A stretch of DNA of 56,183 nucleotides, from contig JAMOQK010000021.1 of NCBI GenBank assembly GCA_027064045.1, positions 1 to 56,183 on the forward strand, in the 5' to 3' direction. The notes under the pieces were generated by a model. That model did no database searches. It saw nothing but the letters and a program-made list of their open reading frames with translations, and was not told the DNA's origin. Numbering within the stretch: position 1 is the first letter of the stretch; each line of letters opens with the position of its first letter. Source of the DNA: Sulfurimonas sp. (GTDB taxonomy: Bacteria > Campylobacterota > Campylobacteria > Campylobacterales > Sulfurimonadaceae). The position numbers and the translations under genes are program-made. Positions 20,106 to 29,452 of this stretch are shown in pieces.

Positions 20106-21644
20106 ATGAATAAAAAAAGCCAAAACCCTTTTTCAAGTATAATTTCGGTTAATCCGTACAGAGATTCTTACCTGAGTGGTGTCTCTAGTTTTTTAACCCA
20201 AACAACTACTCCAGAATTTAAGAAAGAACAATTTGCAATCTCATATATAAATACTCGTGGATTTATCACAAGTAAGATTGAGATTACAAAAAATATTCCA
20301 GAAGAAGATCTATATGATGCGATTAACAACAAAGTATATGATGAATTTGCACTAGATCAAGCTGTAACATACCAAATACAATATATAGAGACATTTAATA
20401 ATTTAGATGTTGAAAATAGACATTTTCATGTTTTTATTGTTGATCCACTTACAATAGCCGAAACATTTGAAGAAACAGTTAAAAAAATAAAATATATCGA
20501 TGTTGTTATCCCCTCACCTTTACTTCTTAAATCTTTATATGCAAAAGAGCTTATCGAAAGTAATGGTGTACACTGTTTTGTATATTTTCAAGAACATGAC
20601 ACTTTTATAACTATCTACAGCGAAAAAGAATTTTTATATACCAAAACCATAAAATACTCATTTATAGAGATGCACGAAAGATTTTGTGAGTTATATGGAG
20701 AAAGAGTTGAATATGATGACTTTATGGAGTTTCTATCGACACATAACCTAAAAGATACAGAGAGTGATTATAAAAAACACTTTATAAGATTATACAAAGA
20801 GATTTTTTCCAATATAAATGATATTTTAACTTATGTAAAAAGAGCATTTGAGATAGAAAAAATCGAACATCTGTATATAGGTACACAAATTTACACAGTT
20901 ACTAAGCTAGATGAGATGGCAGAAGCAGAACTGAGTATAAAAAGTAGTGATTTTGAGTTTGATTATGGATTTGAAACTGAAGATATCTACATAGACCAAC
21001 TTCATGCCCTTATGCATATATACACTTCATTACCTGAAGATGAAAAATACAATTGTAACTTTACAGCATACGAAAGACCTCCTAAATTTTTACAAAGAGA
21101 GAGTGGTAAACTTACGATTTTAATCGCTGCATCACTTTTAATAGCTTTTGCATACCCTATAACATATTGGATTCTAACATATGCTCAATCTCTTCAATAT
21201 GAACTTTTACAACAAAAGTATAAAGAATTACACAATATTAAGACTACAAGAGAAGCAACCATAAAAAATAAAATGGCTGATAAAAAGAAAGTTTTAGCAC
21301 TTCTTGATGCTGAAAAAAAAGAATACAACGACAAGAAAAACACTCTAATTAAAATTCATGATGTTAAAGTAAATTATCCCATGAAAGCAAAACTCTTATC
21401 TTTATTAACAAAAGATTTAAATAAATTTGGTGTTAGAGTAGATTCATTATCTTATGCTGAGGATGAAAAAACCGGTAAAGTCTTCAACTTTAATTTAGTT
21501 GCAACAAAAGATAAAAAAATAACAAAAATGGTTGAATATCTAACAAAAAAACATGAAGGTAAATTTGATTTTTCTCTTGAAGAAATTATCTATAAAAAAG
21601 ACTTTAAAAGATATTTCAGTGAGTTAAAGGTGACACTATTATGA
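20106..21644 (+). CDS. PilM/PilN- or GspL-like inner membrane assembly protein of the transformation system
   Basis: A 512-aa protein with a cytoplasmic N-terminal half (about 1-330) of GspL/PilM type, one TM segment at 336-358, a coiled coil (about 360-425) and a periplasmic PilN-like tail. This layout is that of GspL, or of PilM fused to PilN, which links the cytoplasmic ATPase to the periplasmic part of a type II/type IV system. Family membership rests on architecture and on the PilO-, PilP- and secretin-like genes that follow, not on a clear motif. It is first in the operon and overlaps the next gene by 4 nt. Confidence 0.65.
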   Translation: MNKKSQNPFSSIISVNPYRDSYLSGVSSFLTQTTTPEFKKEQFAISYINTRGFITSKIEITKNIPEEDLYDAINNKVYDEFALDQAVTYQIQYIETFNNLDVENRHFHVFIVDPLTIAETFEETVKKIKYIDVVIPSPLLLKSLYAKELIESNGVHCFVYFQEHDTFITIYSEKEFLYTKTIKYSFIEMHERFCELYGERVEYDDFMEFLSTHNLKDTESDYKKHFIRLYKEIFSNINDILTYVKRAFEIEKIEHLYIGTQIYTVTKLDEMAEAELSIKSSDFEFDYGFETEDIYIDQLHALMHIYTSLPEDEKYNCNFTAYERPPKFLQRESGKLTILIAASLLIAFAYPITYWILTYAQSLQYELLQQKYKELHNIKTTREATIKNKMADKKKVLALLDAEKKEYNDKKNTLIKIHDVKVNYPMKAKLLSLLTKDLNKFGVRVDSLSYAEDEKTGKVFNFNLVATKDKKITKMVEYLTKKHEGKFDFSLEEIIYKKDFKRYFSELKVTLL

Positions 21645-22273
21645 ACATGAAAATTGAAGATTACTTACAAAAGATAGACAACTCATTTAAAGAAAAGTCT
21701 CAAAAAGATATGTATATGATGTATTTTATGATTTTTGCCATCATTTTTGCTGTCTCATACCTACTTTTTTGGGATACTTCCGTAAGCAAATTTAAATCTA
21801 CAAATGCAAAAATAAAAACTGTGGAAAAAAATATAAATGCAGACAATAGATTTTTACAAAGCAATCCTGAAACAAAAATAGCAAAAATTGATAAAGATAT
21901 TAAAAATGCTAAAATTGCATTGGATTTAAACAAAAAAAACAATGCGTATATTAAAAGTAAATTAGAAACTATCTCCTCTTTAATTTATGACGAAAGAGCA
22001 TGGGGTGAATATCTACATTCCATATCCAAAAATGCAAAAAAATATAATGTAAAGATTATTGACTTTACAAATAAACATACTTTGCATAGCAGTTCTTTTG
22101 GTCACATGTTAGATATAACACTTCAAACCACAGCCAAATATAAAAATACATTGAAGTTTATCAATTCACTAGAACAAAGCAATTTGGTTGTTGATATTCA
22201 TGATATAAATATTAAAGCTAAAGATAGATTAAATTCAGAATTTAAAATTTCAGTTTGGGGGATTGCATACTAA
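21641..22273 (+). CDS. PilO/GspM-like inner membrane assembly protein
   Basis: A 210-aa protein with a short cytoplasmic N-terminus, one TM segment (about 26-44), a coiled coil and a small alpha/beta periplasmic domain, the PilO topology. Its stop overlaps the start of the next gene (TAATG). Partner by context of the preceding PilM/N-like protein. Confidence 0.6.
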   Translation: MNMKIEDYLQKIDNSFKEKSQKDMYMMYFMIFAIIFAVSYLLFWDTSVSKFKSTNAKIKTVEKNINADNRFLQSNPETKIAKIDKDIKNAKIALDLNKKNNAYIKSKLETISSLIYDERAWGEYLHSISKNAKKYNVKIIDFTNKHTLHSSSFGHMLDITLQTTAKYKNTLKFINSLEQSNLVVDIHDINIKAKDRLNSEFKISVWGIAY

Positions 22274-22734
22274 TGAAAACTTTATTAATTGTAACTTTCT
22301 TGTTTTTAGCACAAAGTCTTAGTTCTAGTGAATTGGCTTGGGTTGATGAACAGGTTAATGCTATCAAACCACCAAGAACTGGTATAAAAAGTTCAACCAT
22401 TGCAAGGCTTCAAGACCCTTTTATATTTTTGAAGAAAAAAACTTCTAAGAAATCTAAAACTAAATCTAAAACTAAAAGCAGAAGAAGATTATCAAATAAA
22501 ATATTAACATCAAATACTAAGCTAAGTGCTAATTATTTAAAAAGAACTTTAACGCTTGATGCAGTTATAAACCATTCAGCACTTATTAGTGGAAAATGGT
22601 ATAAAATAAACGATAAGATAAATGGATACACGCTTATAAAAGTTAATATAACTTCAGTAGTTTTCGCTAATAACAATAAAAAATTTATACTATCCACAAA
22701 TAGTAGAAATACAAATTTAAAATTTAAAAATTAA
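22273..22734 (+). CDS. PilP/GspC-like periplasmic protein (CtsR position)
   Basis: A 153-aa protein with a signal peptide (MKTLLIVTFLFLAQSLSSS), a Lys/Ser-rich linker (KKTSKKSKTKSKTKSRRR) and a small C-terminal beta domain containing the sequence INHSALISGKWYKINDKING, like the HR domain of PilP/GspC that binds the secretin. The ATG at 22273 overlapping the preceding TAA is chosen over upstream TTG 22255. It sits directly before the secretin, the place of ctsR in Campylobacter as I recall. Confidence 0.55.
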   Translation: MKTLLIVTFLFLAQSLSSSELAWVDEQVNAIKPPRTGIKSSTIARLQDPFIFLKKKTSKKSKTKSKTKSRRRLSNKILTSNTKLSANYLKRTLTLDAVINHSALISGKWYKINDKINGYTLIKVNITSVVFANNNKKFILSTNSRNTNLKFKN

Positions 22735-22747
22735 ATAGGATAAAACA

Positions 22748-24337
22748 ATGAAATTAAATAATAAATTCCTTAGCACAGTTGCATTGACTTTGCTTCTCTC
22801 TAGTAGTAGTTTTGCAGATTGTTCCTATGAACTCTTCAGCATTAGTTCAACAAAAGATACAAAAATTATGGATTTTGTAGATCAACTAAGTGATGAATGT
22901 GAGTTTAGTGTCATTGTTACTGATACACATGCAGAAAAATTCTTAAATTCCAAGTTAAATAAAACACATCTAAAAAATCTAACTATAAATGAAGTCTTGG
23001 ATATAGTTCTTAAAGAGAATAATTTATCTTATAAATTAGAAAACAATATACTAAAAATATCTTATCTATCTACTAGAACATTTCCTATAGACTATATTAT
23101 ATCTCAAAGAAGAGGTGTGGGTAGTACAGATATTACACTTAGTTCATCTTCTGCTACACAAGATGGTGGAGATTCTTCAACAGATACAACAGGAAGTAGT
23201 GGTGGAGGTGCCTCAGCTGAATCAGGAATGAAAATAGAAAGTACTGATGAAGTTAAATTTTGGGAAGAGTTAGATGCAGAATTAGAAAGAGTACTAAACA
23301 GACCGGGTGATACTTACAAAGCAGAATCTCCAATCATCAATAAAAATGCGGGTTTGATAACAGTTACGGCGACACAAAAACAGATAAAAAGATTGGATGA
23401 ATACTTAACAAAACTTCAAAATAAAGTTCAACTTCAGGTTTTAATAGATGTACAACTTCTTAGCGTAACAATGAACAAAGGAAGAAGTACAGGTATAGAT
23501 TGGAAACAACTTTATGCTTTAGAAAATGCTCAATTATCAGTTGACTATGTTAGTAAAAGCAATGTAGTAGACTGGAGTGATGGGGCTATAGATACGGTTG
23601 GTACTCAAGCCAAAAATGCAGCTAGTCTTCTAACCATCAAATCTGGTGGGTCACTAAATGAAGTTATTAAATTTTTAAAGACTCAAGGTGATGTTACTTC
23701 TATATCCAATCCTAAAGTACTAACTCTAAATAATCAACCAGCTCTAATAACAGCAGGAACAGAATATTTTTATAAAATCACAAGTACAGAAACGCTAGCT
23801 GGTGGGACAAGTGGAACATCAAGCAAAAATGAAGTTGTTAAATCTGTTTTTGCAGGGGTACTACTTGATATAACTCCTGAAATATCATCAGACAACACAA
23901 TAACACTAAAGATAAATCCTTCTCTCTCTGAGACAAGAACAGCATTAAATACAGACAGCTCAACAAGAAGTATGCCACCAGATCTTAATCGCCGTCAACT
24001 TTCATCTGTTGTTACAGTAAAAGATGGAAATAGAATTATTTTAGGTGGTCTTATAAATACAAAAAGCTCACTAGAATCCAATGGAATCCCTATTTTAGGT
24101 GACATTCCGATTTTAAGTTATATTTTTAAATATGAAGAAAAAATAAAACAGGTTCAAGAATTGGTTATTGTTATTGAACCACATATTATTAGTAGAAACA
24201 ATGAAAATACAATCTCATTAAAAGAGTTAGGGTATGAAGGATTAAAAGATAATATTGTAGGAATAAATATAAATTCTAAAGTAAAAAAACAAACCACAGC
24301 AAAAACAACAAAAGTGAAAGAGGACAATGAGATCTAG
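22748..24337 (+). CDS. ctsD: Secretin of the transformation/type II secretion-like system (CtsD/MshL-like)
   Basis: Outer membrane channel subunit, 529 aa. Signal peptide (to about Ala23), an N0/STN-like domain (about 35-120), a Gly/Ser-rich linker near 135-160, N1-like domain, then a full secretin domain ending in VVTVKDGNRIILGG and GIPILGDIPILSYIFK, the classic secretin signature. No lipobox is seen. It overlaps the AAA ATPase gene by 11 nt. The name follows gene order shared with Campylobacter Cts and should be taken as provisional. Confidence 0.88.
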   Translation: MKLNNKFLSTVALTLLLSSSSFADCSYELFSISSTKDTKIMDFVDQLSDECEFSVIVTDTHAEKFLNSKLNKTHLKNLTINEVLDIVLKENNLSYKLENNILKISYLSTRTFPIDYIISQRRGVGSTDITLSSSSATQDGGDSSTDTTGSSGGGASAESGMKIESTDEVKFWEELDAELERVLNRPGDTYKAESPIINKNAGLITVTATQKQIKRLDEYLTKLQNKVQLQVLIDVQLLSVTMNKGRSTGIDWKQLYALENAQLSVDYVSKSNVVDWSDGAIDTVGTQAKNAASLLTIKSGGSLNEVIKFLKTQGDVTSISNPKVLTLNNQPALITAGTEYFYKITSTETLAGGTSGTSSKNEVVKSVFAGVLLDITPEISSDNTITLKINPSLSETRTALNTDSSTRSMPPDLNRRQLSSVVTVKDGNRIILGGLINTKSSLESNGIPILGDIPILSYIFKYEEKIKQVQELVIVIEPHIISRNNENTISLKELGYEGLKDNIVGININSKVKKQTTAKTTKVKEDNEI

Positions 24338-25148
24338 TATCTTTGATAATTCTAAAGATATATTTTTAGATACTGTAAACGCTAAAGATTTTGTCCAGCT
24401 AGACAGGGTTTCTACAATTTACCAATCCTTAAAAGATTCTGTAAATAAGCCTTTAAAAATGATTTTATTGTATGGTAAACCTGGAACTGGTAAAAGTATG
24501 TTTTTAACAAAACTTTATCATGATTTATCCCAATCAAAAAAAGTTTACCTTTACAATACTCCGATACTAGATGAAAGCGAATTTTATAAAACTCTTGCTC
24601 ACGATTTATTAGATGTAAAGTATAGGGGTGAACTAAACTATACACAATTTATGAAAATCATTAATGAGCATATAGTTGATGAAAATCCAGATAATATACC
24701 AATAATTTTGCTAGATGAAGCACAACTATATTCAGCGACACTAATGGAAAATATAAGACTTTTATCAGATACAAGAAAAGTTAAATTTGTAATCACTCTA
24801 CATAAAACAGAAAAAGAAGACTTAATTGCAAAAGAACATTTTCAAACTAGAATATGGGAGAGTATTGAACTTGAAAATGCTTCAGCAAGTGAATTAAAAA
24901 TGTATATACAAAAAAAACTTATGAAAGCAAACTGTTTCGATAGTGCAAGTATGTTCCAAATGAAGTCCATAAATTTGATTTATAAACTAACATCTGGAAA
25001 CTACCGAGATACAAATAAACTTTTATACACTCTATTTGAGATATATACTTGGTATAATGAAAATAATCCAATAAAAATCAACAGAAGTAATATTTCAAAT
25101 AAGCTAATTGAGATGGCAGCTCTTCACACAGGTCTAATAAATGATTAA
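24327..25148 (+). CDS. ctsP: AAA ATPase, MshM/ExeA type (CtsP position)
   Basis: A 273-aa cytoplasmic ATPase with Walker A GKPGTGKS at 50-57 and Walker B IPIILLDEAQ at about 121-130. It resembles the ExeA/GspA and MshM family that helps secretin assembly. In Campylobacter the protein in this place is CtsP, an NTP-binding membrane-associated protein needed for natural transformation. It lacks the C-terminal peptidoglycan-binding domain of ExeA. It overlaps the next gene by 8 nt. Confidence 0.75.
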   Translation: MRSSIFDNSKDIFLDTVNAKDFVQLDRVSTIYQSLKDSVNKPLKMILLYGKPGTGKSMFLTKLYHDLSQSKKVYLYNTPILDESEFYKTLAHDLLDVKYRGELNYTQFMKIINEHIVDENPDNIPIILLDEAQLYSATLMENIRLLSDTRKVKFVITLHKTEKEDLIAKEHFQTRIWESIELENASASELKMYIQKKLMKANCFDSASMFQMKSINLIYKLTSGNYRDTNKLLYTLFEIYTWYNENNPIKINRSNISNKLIEMAALHTGLIND

Positions 25149-25926
25149 TGTAACTGAATTAGAAAAAAGGTGGATTAAATTTAAAATAAAATCATATATC
25201 CCATATATTGTAATAATTTTTAGCCTATTAGTTATTTTAATCTTATTCTTAACATTATCATTTAAAGATGTTAAAGATACTAAAATTAAATTTACTAAAA
25301 ATGATATAAAAAAAGTTGAAAAAACAGAAGAAAAAAAAACTAAAACTAAAATTGAAAAAGAAACAAAAACAAAAACAAAGCATGTAAAACCACCTAAAAT
25401 AGAAAAAAAACTGGTTTTGTCCCCCTCTTTAAATTTTATGCAAGATATGCAAAATAATACTGTTGGCTATTATGAAAATAAAGACAAAGTAATTGAAAAA
25501 AAGCATAAAATCATCAACAAAAACAATACTCATAAAATAAAAGAAAAAGAGGTTGCTAAGCCTTTACCTACACCTAAAAAAATAAAAAACAGTTCCATTC
25601 AGATAGATATAAGTAAAAAGAATGCTCAAGAAGATATAGATCAGGTTATTAAACGATTTAAAATAAACAACAACCCTGCTCTAAGCCTTTTTGTTGCTAA
25701 AAAATACTATGAGCTAGGCAAGTATAACAAAGCATACAACTATGCTCTTATCACAAATGAGATAAATAGTAATATAGAAGCTAGTTGGATAATTTTCACA
25801 AAATCACTTGTTAAGCTTAATGAAAAAGAGATGGCAATAAAAACATTAAAAACTTATTATAAACATTCCCATTCCAATACAGCAAAAATACTTTTGGATG
25901 AGATAAAAACAGGAAAATTCAAATGA
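25141..25926 (+). CDS. Single-TM, Lys-rich protein with TPR-like C-terminus (CtsX/MshN position)
   Basis: A 261-aa protein with a cytoplasmic N-terminus, a TM segment at about 20-41, a very Lys/Thr/Glu-rich linker (about 45-160) coded by A-rich DNA, and a helical C-terminal part with a TPR-like pattern (NPALSLFVAKKYYELGKYNKAYNYA). The topology is that of MshN and, by position after the AAA ATPase, of CtsX. I infer a membrane anchor for the ATPase. No enzymatic motif. Confidence 0.5.
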   Translation: MINVTELEKRWIKFKIKSYIPYIVIIFSLLVILILFLTLSFKDVKDTKIKFTKNDIKKVEKTEEKKTKTKIEKETKTKTKHVKPPKIEKKLVLSPSLNFMQDMQNNTVGYYENKDKVIEKKHKIINKNNTHKIKEKEVAKPLPTPKKIKNSSIQIDISKKNAQEDIDQVIKRFKINNNPALSLFVAKKYYELGKYNKAYNYALITNEINSNIEASWIIFTKSLVKLNEKEMAIKTLKTYYKHSHSNTAKILLDEIKTGKFK

Positions 25927-26465
25927 AAATCATAATTGCTCTACTTATTACTTTTTCTTTATATGCAGATATAAAACAAGATATGTTTAATCTTTACCAA
26001 AATAAAAAATATGAAAAAGTATGTTCAATCGGCTTTGACAATTTTAGCAGATATAGAAAAGATGAAGATTTTGTATCACTGTATGCCTTTTCTTGTTTAA
26101 AATCTGATTACATAGACAGATTGGCAATACCTATGGCAATACTAAAATTTTCTGAAGAATCTCGTGCAAATTCAGCATACTTTTCAGTTATATTAATGCA
26201 AAAAAAACTTCTCTATCATGCTTTAATTGATGATTATGATTTGTCTTCGTTAAATCTTCCTACTACTGATTACATACTTTCTAAAGTATTTGATCTTTAT
26301 GCCGAACTTGGTCAACATGAAAAACGAGCTTTTTACCTTTTCGAAGATAAAAATGATAAAAAACTTACATATAAATTATATATTCAAAAAGATGCAAAAC
26401 TCAGTAAAATAGTTATTGAAGAGTTTTATGATACAATAGCTTTAAAAAGACATGTGTATTGGTAA
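25923..26465 (+). CDS. Secreted protein of unknown function in the transformation operon
   Basis: A 180-aa protein with a short signal peptide (MKIIIALLITFSLYA) and a mainly helical body, no recognised domain. It may have degenerate TPR repeats (FNLYQNKKYEKVCSIGFDNFSRY). It overlaps the preceding gene by 4 nt and ends 9 nt before the assembly ATPase, so it is part of the operon. A periplasmic assembly factor is possible but not shown. Confidence 0.5.
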   Translation: MKIIIALLITFSLYADIKQDMFNLYQNKKYEKVCSIGFDNFSRYRKDEDFVSLYAFSCLKSDYIDRLAIPMAILKFSEESRANSAYFSVILMQKKLLYHALIDDYDLSSLNLPTTDYILSKVFDLYAELGQHEKRAFYLFEDKNDKKLTYKLYIQKDAKLSKIVIEEFYDTIALKRHVYW

Positions 26466-26474
26466 GGATAAGTT

Positions 26475-28208
26475 ATGGATAGAATAACATCTGATTTACT
26501 TGAAAATGGTTCTATTATGAAACGCCAAGTCGATAGGCTGTTGGCTAATGGTGTAGATCCAAGCCTTATTTTAAGGGATATAACTCTTTCTGGTTTCATG
26601 ACTATGGATAGACTTGTCCGATATATCGTTGAAAAAATCAGAGATGGTGTTTATGAACTTTCTATTATAGATGATTATGACTATATAAAAGAGGATGTAG
26701 TACTAAAACGACTAGCTTCTGAGATGAACATCCCTTTTATAGATTTAGATTCTATTGATATGGACTACCAACTCATAGAAAAAGCCCCATTAGCACAACT
26801 AAAAAAGCACAATGCACTACCAGTATATCAAGATGATTTAAGCATCACTGTGGTGTTTAGTGATCCACTTAATATTGATGCACAAGAGGTTATGCAACGA
26901 TTATTCCCAAGAAAGCCCATAAGCATTGCAGTAGCCACAAAAAAACAGATAGCTTCATATCTCTTTAAAGTTGAGCTAAAAGATAGCGTCAAAGGGTTAG
27001 TTGGAAAAATTAGAGATGAGCTGAACTCTATCGCTTCACTAGAGGAACAACAAGAAGCGTCATCAATCTTACTTCTTATTGATGTAATTCTTAAAACTTG
27101 TATCCATGGAAGGGCAAGTGATATACATATAGAACCTACAGAAAAAAACTGTGTTGTTCGTGGTCGTGTTGATGGTAAACTGGCAGAGATGTTCATTTTT
27201 GAAAAAGATATCTATCCTCCTTTGGCTTCTCGTCTTAAACTATTATCAAATCTGGATATTGCTGAAAAAAGAAAACCCCAAGATGGTCGTTTCTCAACAA
27301 TGGTAGGGAGTGCAGAATATGATTTTCGTATCTCGACACTTCCTATACTTTACGGAGAGTCTATAGTTATGAGGGTACTTGATAAACAAAAAGCTCTTGT
27401 AAAACTAGAAGATGCAGGAATGGACACAGAAAGTTATCATAAATTCTTAAAAGGATTAGAATCTCCATATGGGATTATTTTAGTTACTGGTCCAACTGGT
27501 AGTGGTAAAACAACCACTCTTTATGGTGCGTTAAATGAACTTCGAGATGTTAGAGACAAGGTAATTACAGTTGAAGATCCAGTTGAATATAGAATGAACC
27601 TGATCCAGCAAGTTCAAGTAAATCCAAAAGTTGGACTTAGTTTTGCAGATGCTCTTAGATCTATCCTAAGACAAGACCCTGATAAAATTATGATTGGGGA
27701 GATTCGTGACCAAGAAACACTTGAAATTGCAATTAAAGCTGCTCTTACAGGTCACTTAGTCATCTCAACCCTACACACAAACGATTCCATAAGTGCTATC
27801 CCCCGTATGGTTGACATGGGGATAGAAGAGTATCTTATAAGTGGCGCACTTGTAGCTATACAAGCTCAAAGACTAGTCAGAAAGATATGTCCAAATTGTA
27901 AAACTGAGGAAAAAGTACCACCTTCTGCACTAGAAGAGATAAAAGATTTTATCCCTGAAAATGCAAAGTTTTTTGTTGGTAAGGGTTGTAAAGAGTGTAA
28001 TGAAACTGGATATATGGGCAGAGAGATGATATGTGAGGTATTAAATATAACTGAAGCTTTATCTTCACTTATAGCAAAAGGTGCTTCTAAAGACAGCTTA
28101 TTAGAACAAGCACTAAGTGAAGGTTTTATACCAATCTTTAGAAATGGAATACAAAAAGCTTTAGATGGGGTAACAAGTATAGAAGAGATTTTAAGGGTAG
28201 CAAAATGA
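26475..28208 (+). CDS. ctsE: GspE/PilB-family assembly ATPase (CtsE-like)
   Basis: Cytoplasmic motor that drives pseudopilus extension. The 577-aa protein has an N-terminal GspE-II-like domain, Walker A GPTGSGKTT at 339-347, Asp box VITVEDPVEYR, Walker B IMIGEIRDQETLEIAI, His box HLVISTLHTNDS and a four-Cys zinc motif (CPNC and then CKEC). These mark an extension ATPase (GspE/PilB/MshE) rather than PilT. It overlaps the next gene by 4 nt. In Campylobacter, CtsE holds this position and is needed for DNA uptake. Confidence 0.93.
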   Translation: MDRITSDLLENGSIMKRQVDRLLANGVDPSLILRDITLSGFMTMDRLVRYIVEKIRDGVYELSIIDDYDYIKEDVVLKRLASEMNIPFIDLDSIDMDYQLIEKAPLAQLKKHNALPVYQDDLSITVVFSDPLNIDAQEVMQRLFPRKPISIAVATKKQIASYLFKVELKDSVKGLVGKIRDELNSIASLEEQQEASSILLLIDVILKTCIHGRASDIHIEPTEKNCVVRGRVDGKLAEMFIFEKDIYPPLASRLKLLSNLDIAEKRKPQDGRFSTMVGSAEYDFRISTLPILYGESIVMRVLDKQKALVKLEDAGMDTESYHKFLKGLESPYGIILVTGPTGSGKTTTLYGALNELRDVRDKVITVEDPVEYRMNLIQQVQVNPKVGLSFADALRSILRQDPDKIMIGEIRDQETLEIAIKAALTGHLVISTLHTNDSISAIPRMVDMGIEEYLISGALVAIQAQRLVRKICPNCKTEEKVPPSALEEIKDFIPENAKFFVGKGCKECNETGYMGREMICEVLNITEALSSLIAKGASKDSLLEQALSEGFIPIFRNGIQKALDGVTSIEEILRVAK

Positions 28209-29452
28209 CATATTACATAGCAACAATATTAACAAAAGGTAAAAAAGAAGAATTTCCTTTATATGCTAATAATAGAAAAGAAGCCAATAATTATGCAAAA
28301 CTAAAATTTTCTGGAATAATTATAAAAGTTGTTGAAGCTGAGGAACCACTTGATGCTAAATTTAAAAAATTTAAAACAAATCTTTTAAAAAACATCAAAA
28401 AAAGAAAAATCAAACCAGATGCTCAAATCTCAGCAATTAGACAACTCGCAGTTATGACAAATGCTGGTATATCGATTTATGATTCATTAAACGAGATAGC
28501 ATTAGCAGCAGATGATGAAAATTTACAAACAGTTTTTTCAAAACTAGCAGATGATATAAACTCAGGTCACTCGCTCTCCTCATCTATGGAAAATTTTCGT
28601 TTTGAACTTGGCAACCTTACTATTGCTATGGTTGAACTAGGTGAAAAAACTGGTAATCTGGATGAAGCACTTTATTCACTAGCTAATATGCTAGAAGAGA
28701 TCCGTGCAAATGTTGTTAAATTTAAAAAGGCTATGGCATACCCTAGAAATGTTATGATTGCTATGGCCATAGCTTTTACAATTTTAATCTCTTATGTTGT
28801 ACCACAATTTAAAGCTATCTTTGAAGAATTACACACAGAGTTACCACTTCCAACAAAAATATTATTATTTTTAGAACATATTTTCAACACTTATGGTCCT
28901 TATGTTTTAGCTGGTATTTTCATCGCTTTTGTAACTTTTAAATATCTCATCAACAACTACACACATATAAAATATGGTTGGCATAAATTTTTATTAAAAA
29001 CATATCTAATCAAAAAACTGATTAAATTTGCAACACTCAGTAGATTTACTCTTGTTTTTTCAGAACTAATTCGTGCAGGTATCCCAATAGCTGAAGCACT
29101 TGACACTTCAATATCTATGATAGATTCCCTACCTTTAAAAGAAAAATTATTATCTGTTAGAGCTACTGTTGAAAAAGGTGGGACTCTAAACCAAGGTCTT
29201 GCAGAGACAGAACTATTTGAAAACATGGTTATTCAAATGATTCGTGCAGGGGAAGACAGTGGTGCGTTAGATGCAATGGTAAGTAAAGTTGCTGATTATT
29301 ATAAAATGCGTTTTGATGCTATTATAGATGGTCTTAGTGAAGCCATAGAACCTATTATGCTACTTATTATAGCTGCTATGGTTATTTTACTTGCTCTTGG
29401 TATATTCTTGCCTATGTGGAGTATGGGTGATGCTGTTCAGGGAAGAGGATAG
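28205..29452 (+). CDS. ctsF: GspF/PilC-family inner membrane platform protein (CtsF-like)
   Basis: A 415-aa polytopic protein with two GspF domains (RQLAVMTNAGISIYDSLNEIA near 82 and FSELIRAGIPIAEALDTSIS near 285) and hydrophobic segments at about 178-200, 231-255 and 385-407. It is the platform on which (pseudo)pilins are polymerised. It is last in the operon, and its 3' end overlaps the oppositely directed yigZ gene by 16 nt. No pilin or prepilin peptidase gene is in the window. Confidence 0.92.
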   Translation: MTYYIATILTKGKKEEFPLYANNRKEANNYAKLKFSGIIIKVVEAEEPLDAKFKKFKTNLLKNIKKRKIKPDAQISAIRQLAVMTNAGISIYDSLNEIALAADDENLQTVFSKLADDINSGHSLSSSMENFRFELGNLTIAMVELGEKTGNLDEALYSLANMLEEIRANVVKFKKAMAYPRNVMIAMAIAFTILISYVVPQFKAIFEELHTELPLPTKILLFLEHIFNTYGPYVLAGIFIAFVTFKYLINNYTHIKYGWHKFLLKTYLIKKLIKFATLSRFTLVFSELIRAGIPIAEALDTSISMIDSLPLKEKLLSVRATVEKGGTLNQGLAETELFENMVIQMIRAGEDSGALDAMVSKVADYYKMRFDAIIDGLSEAIEPIMLLIIAAMVILLALGIFLPMWSMGDAVQGRG

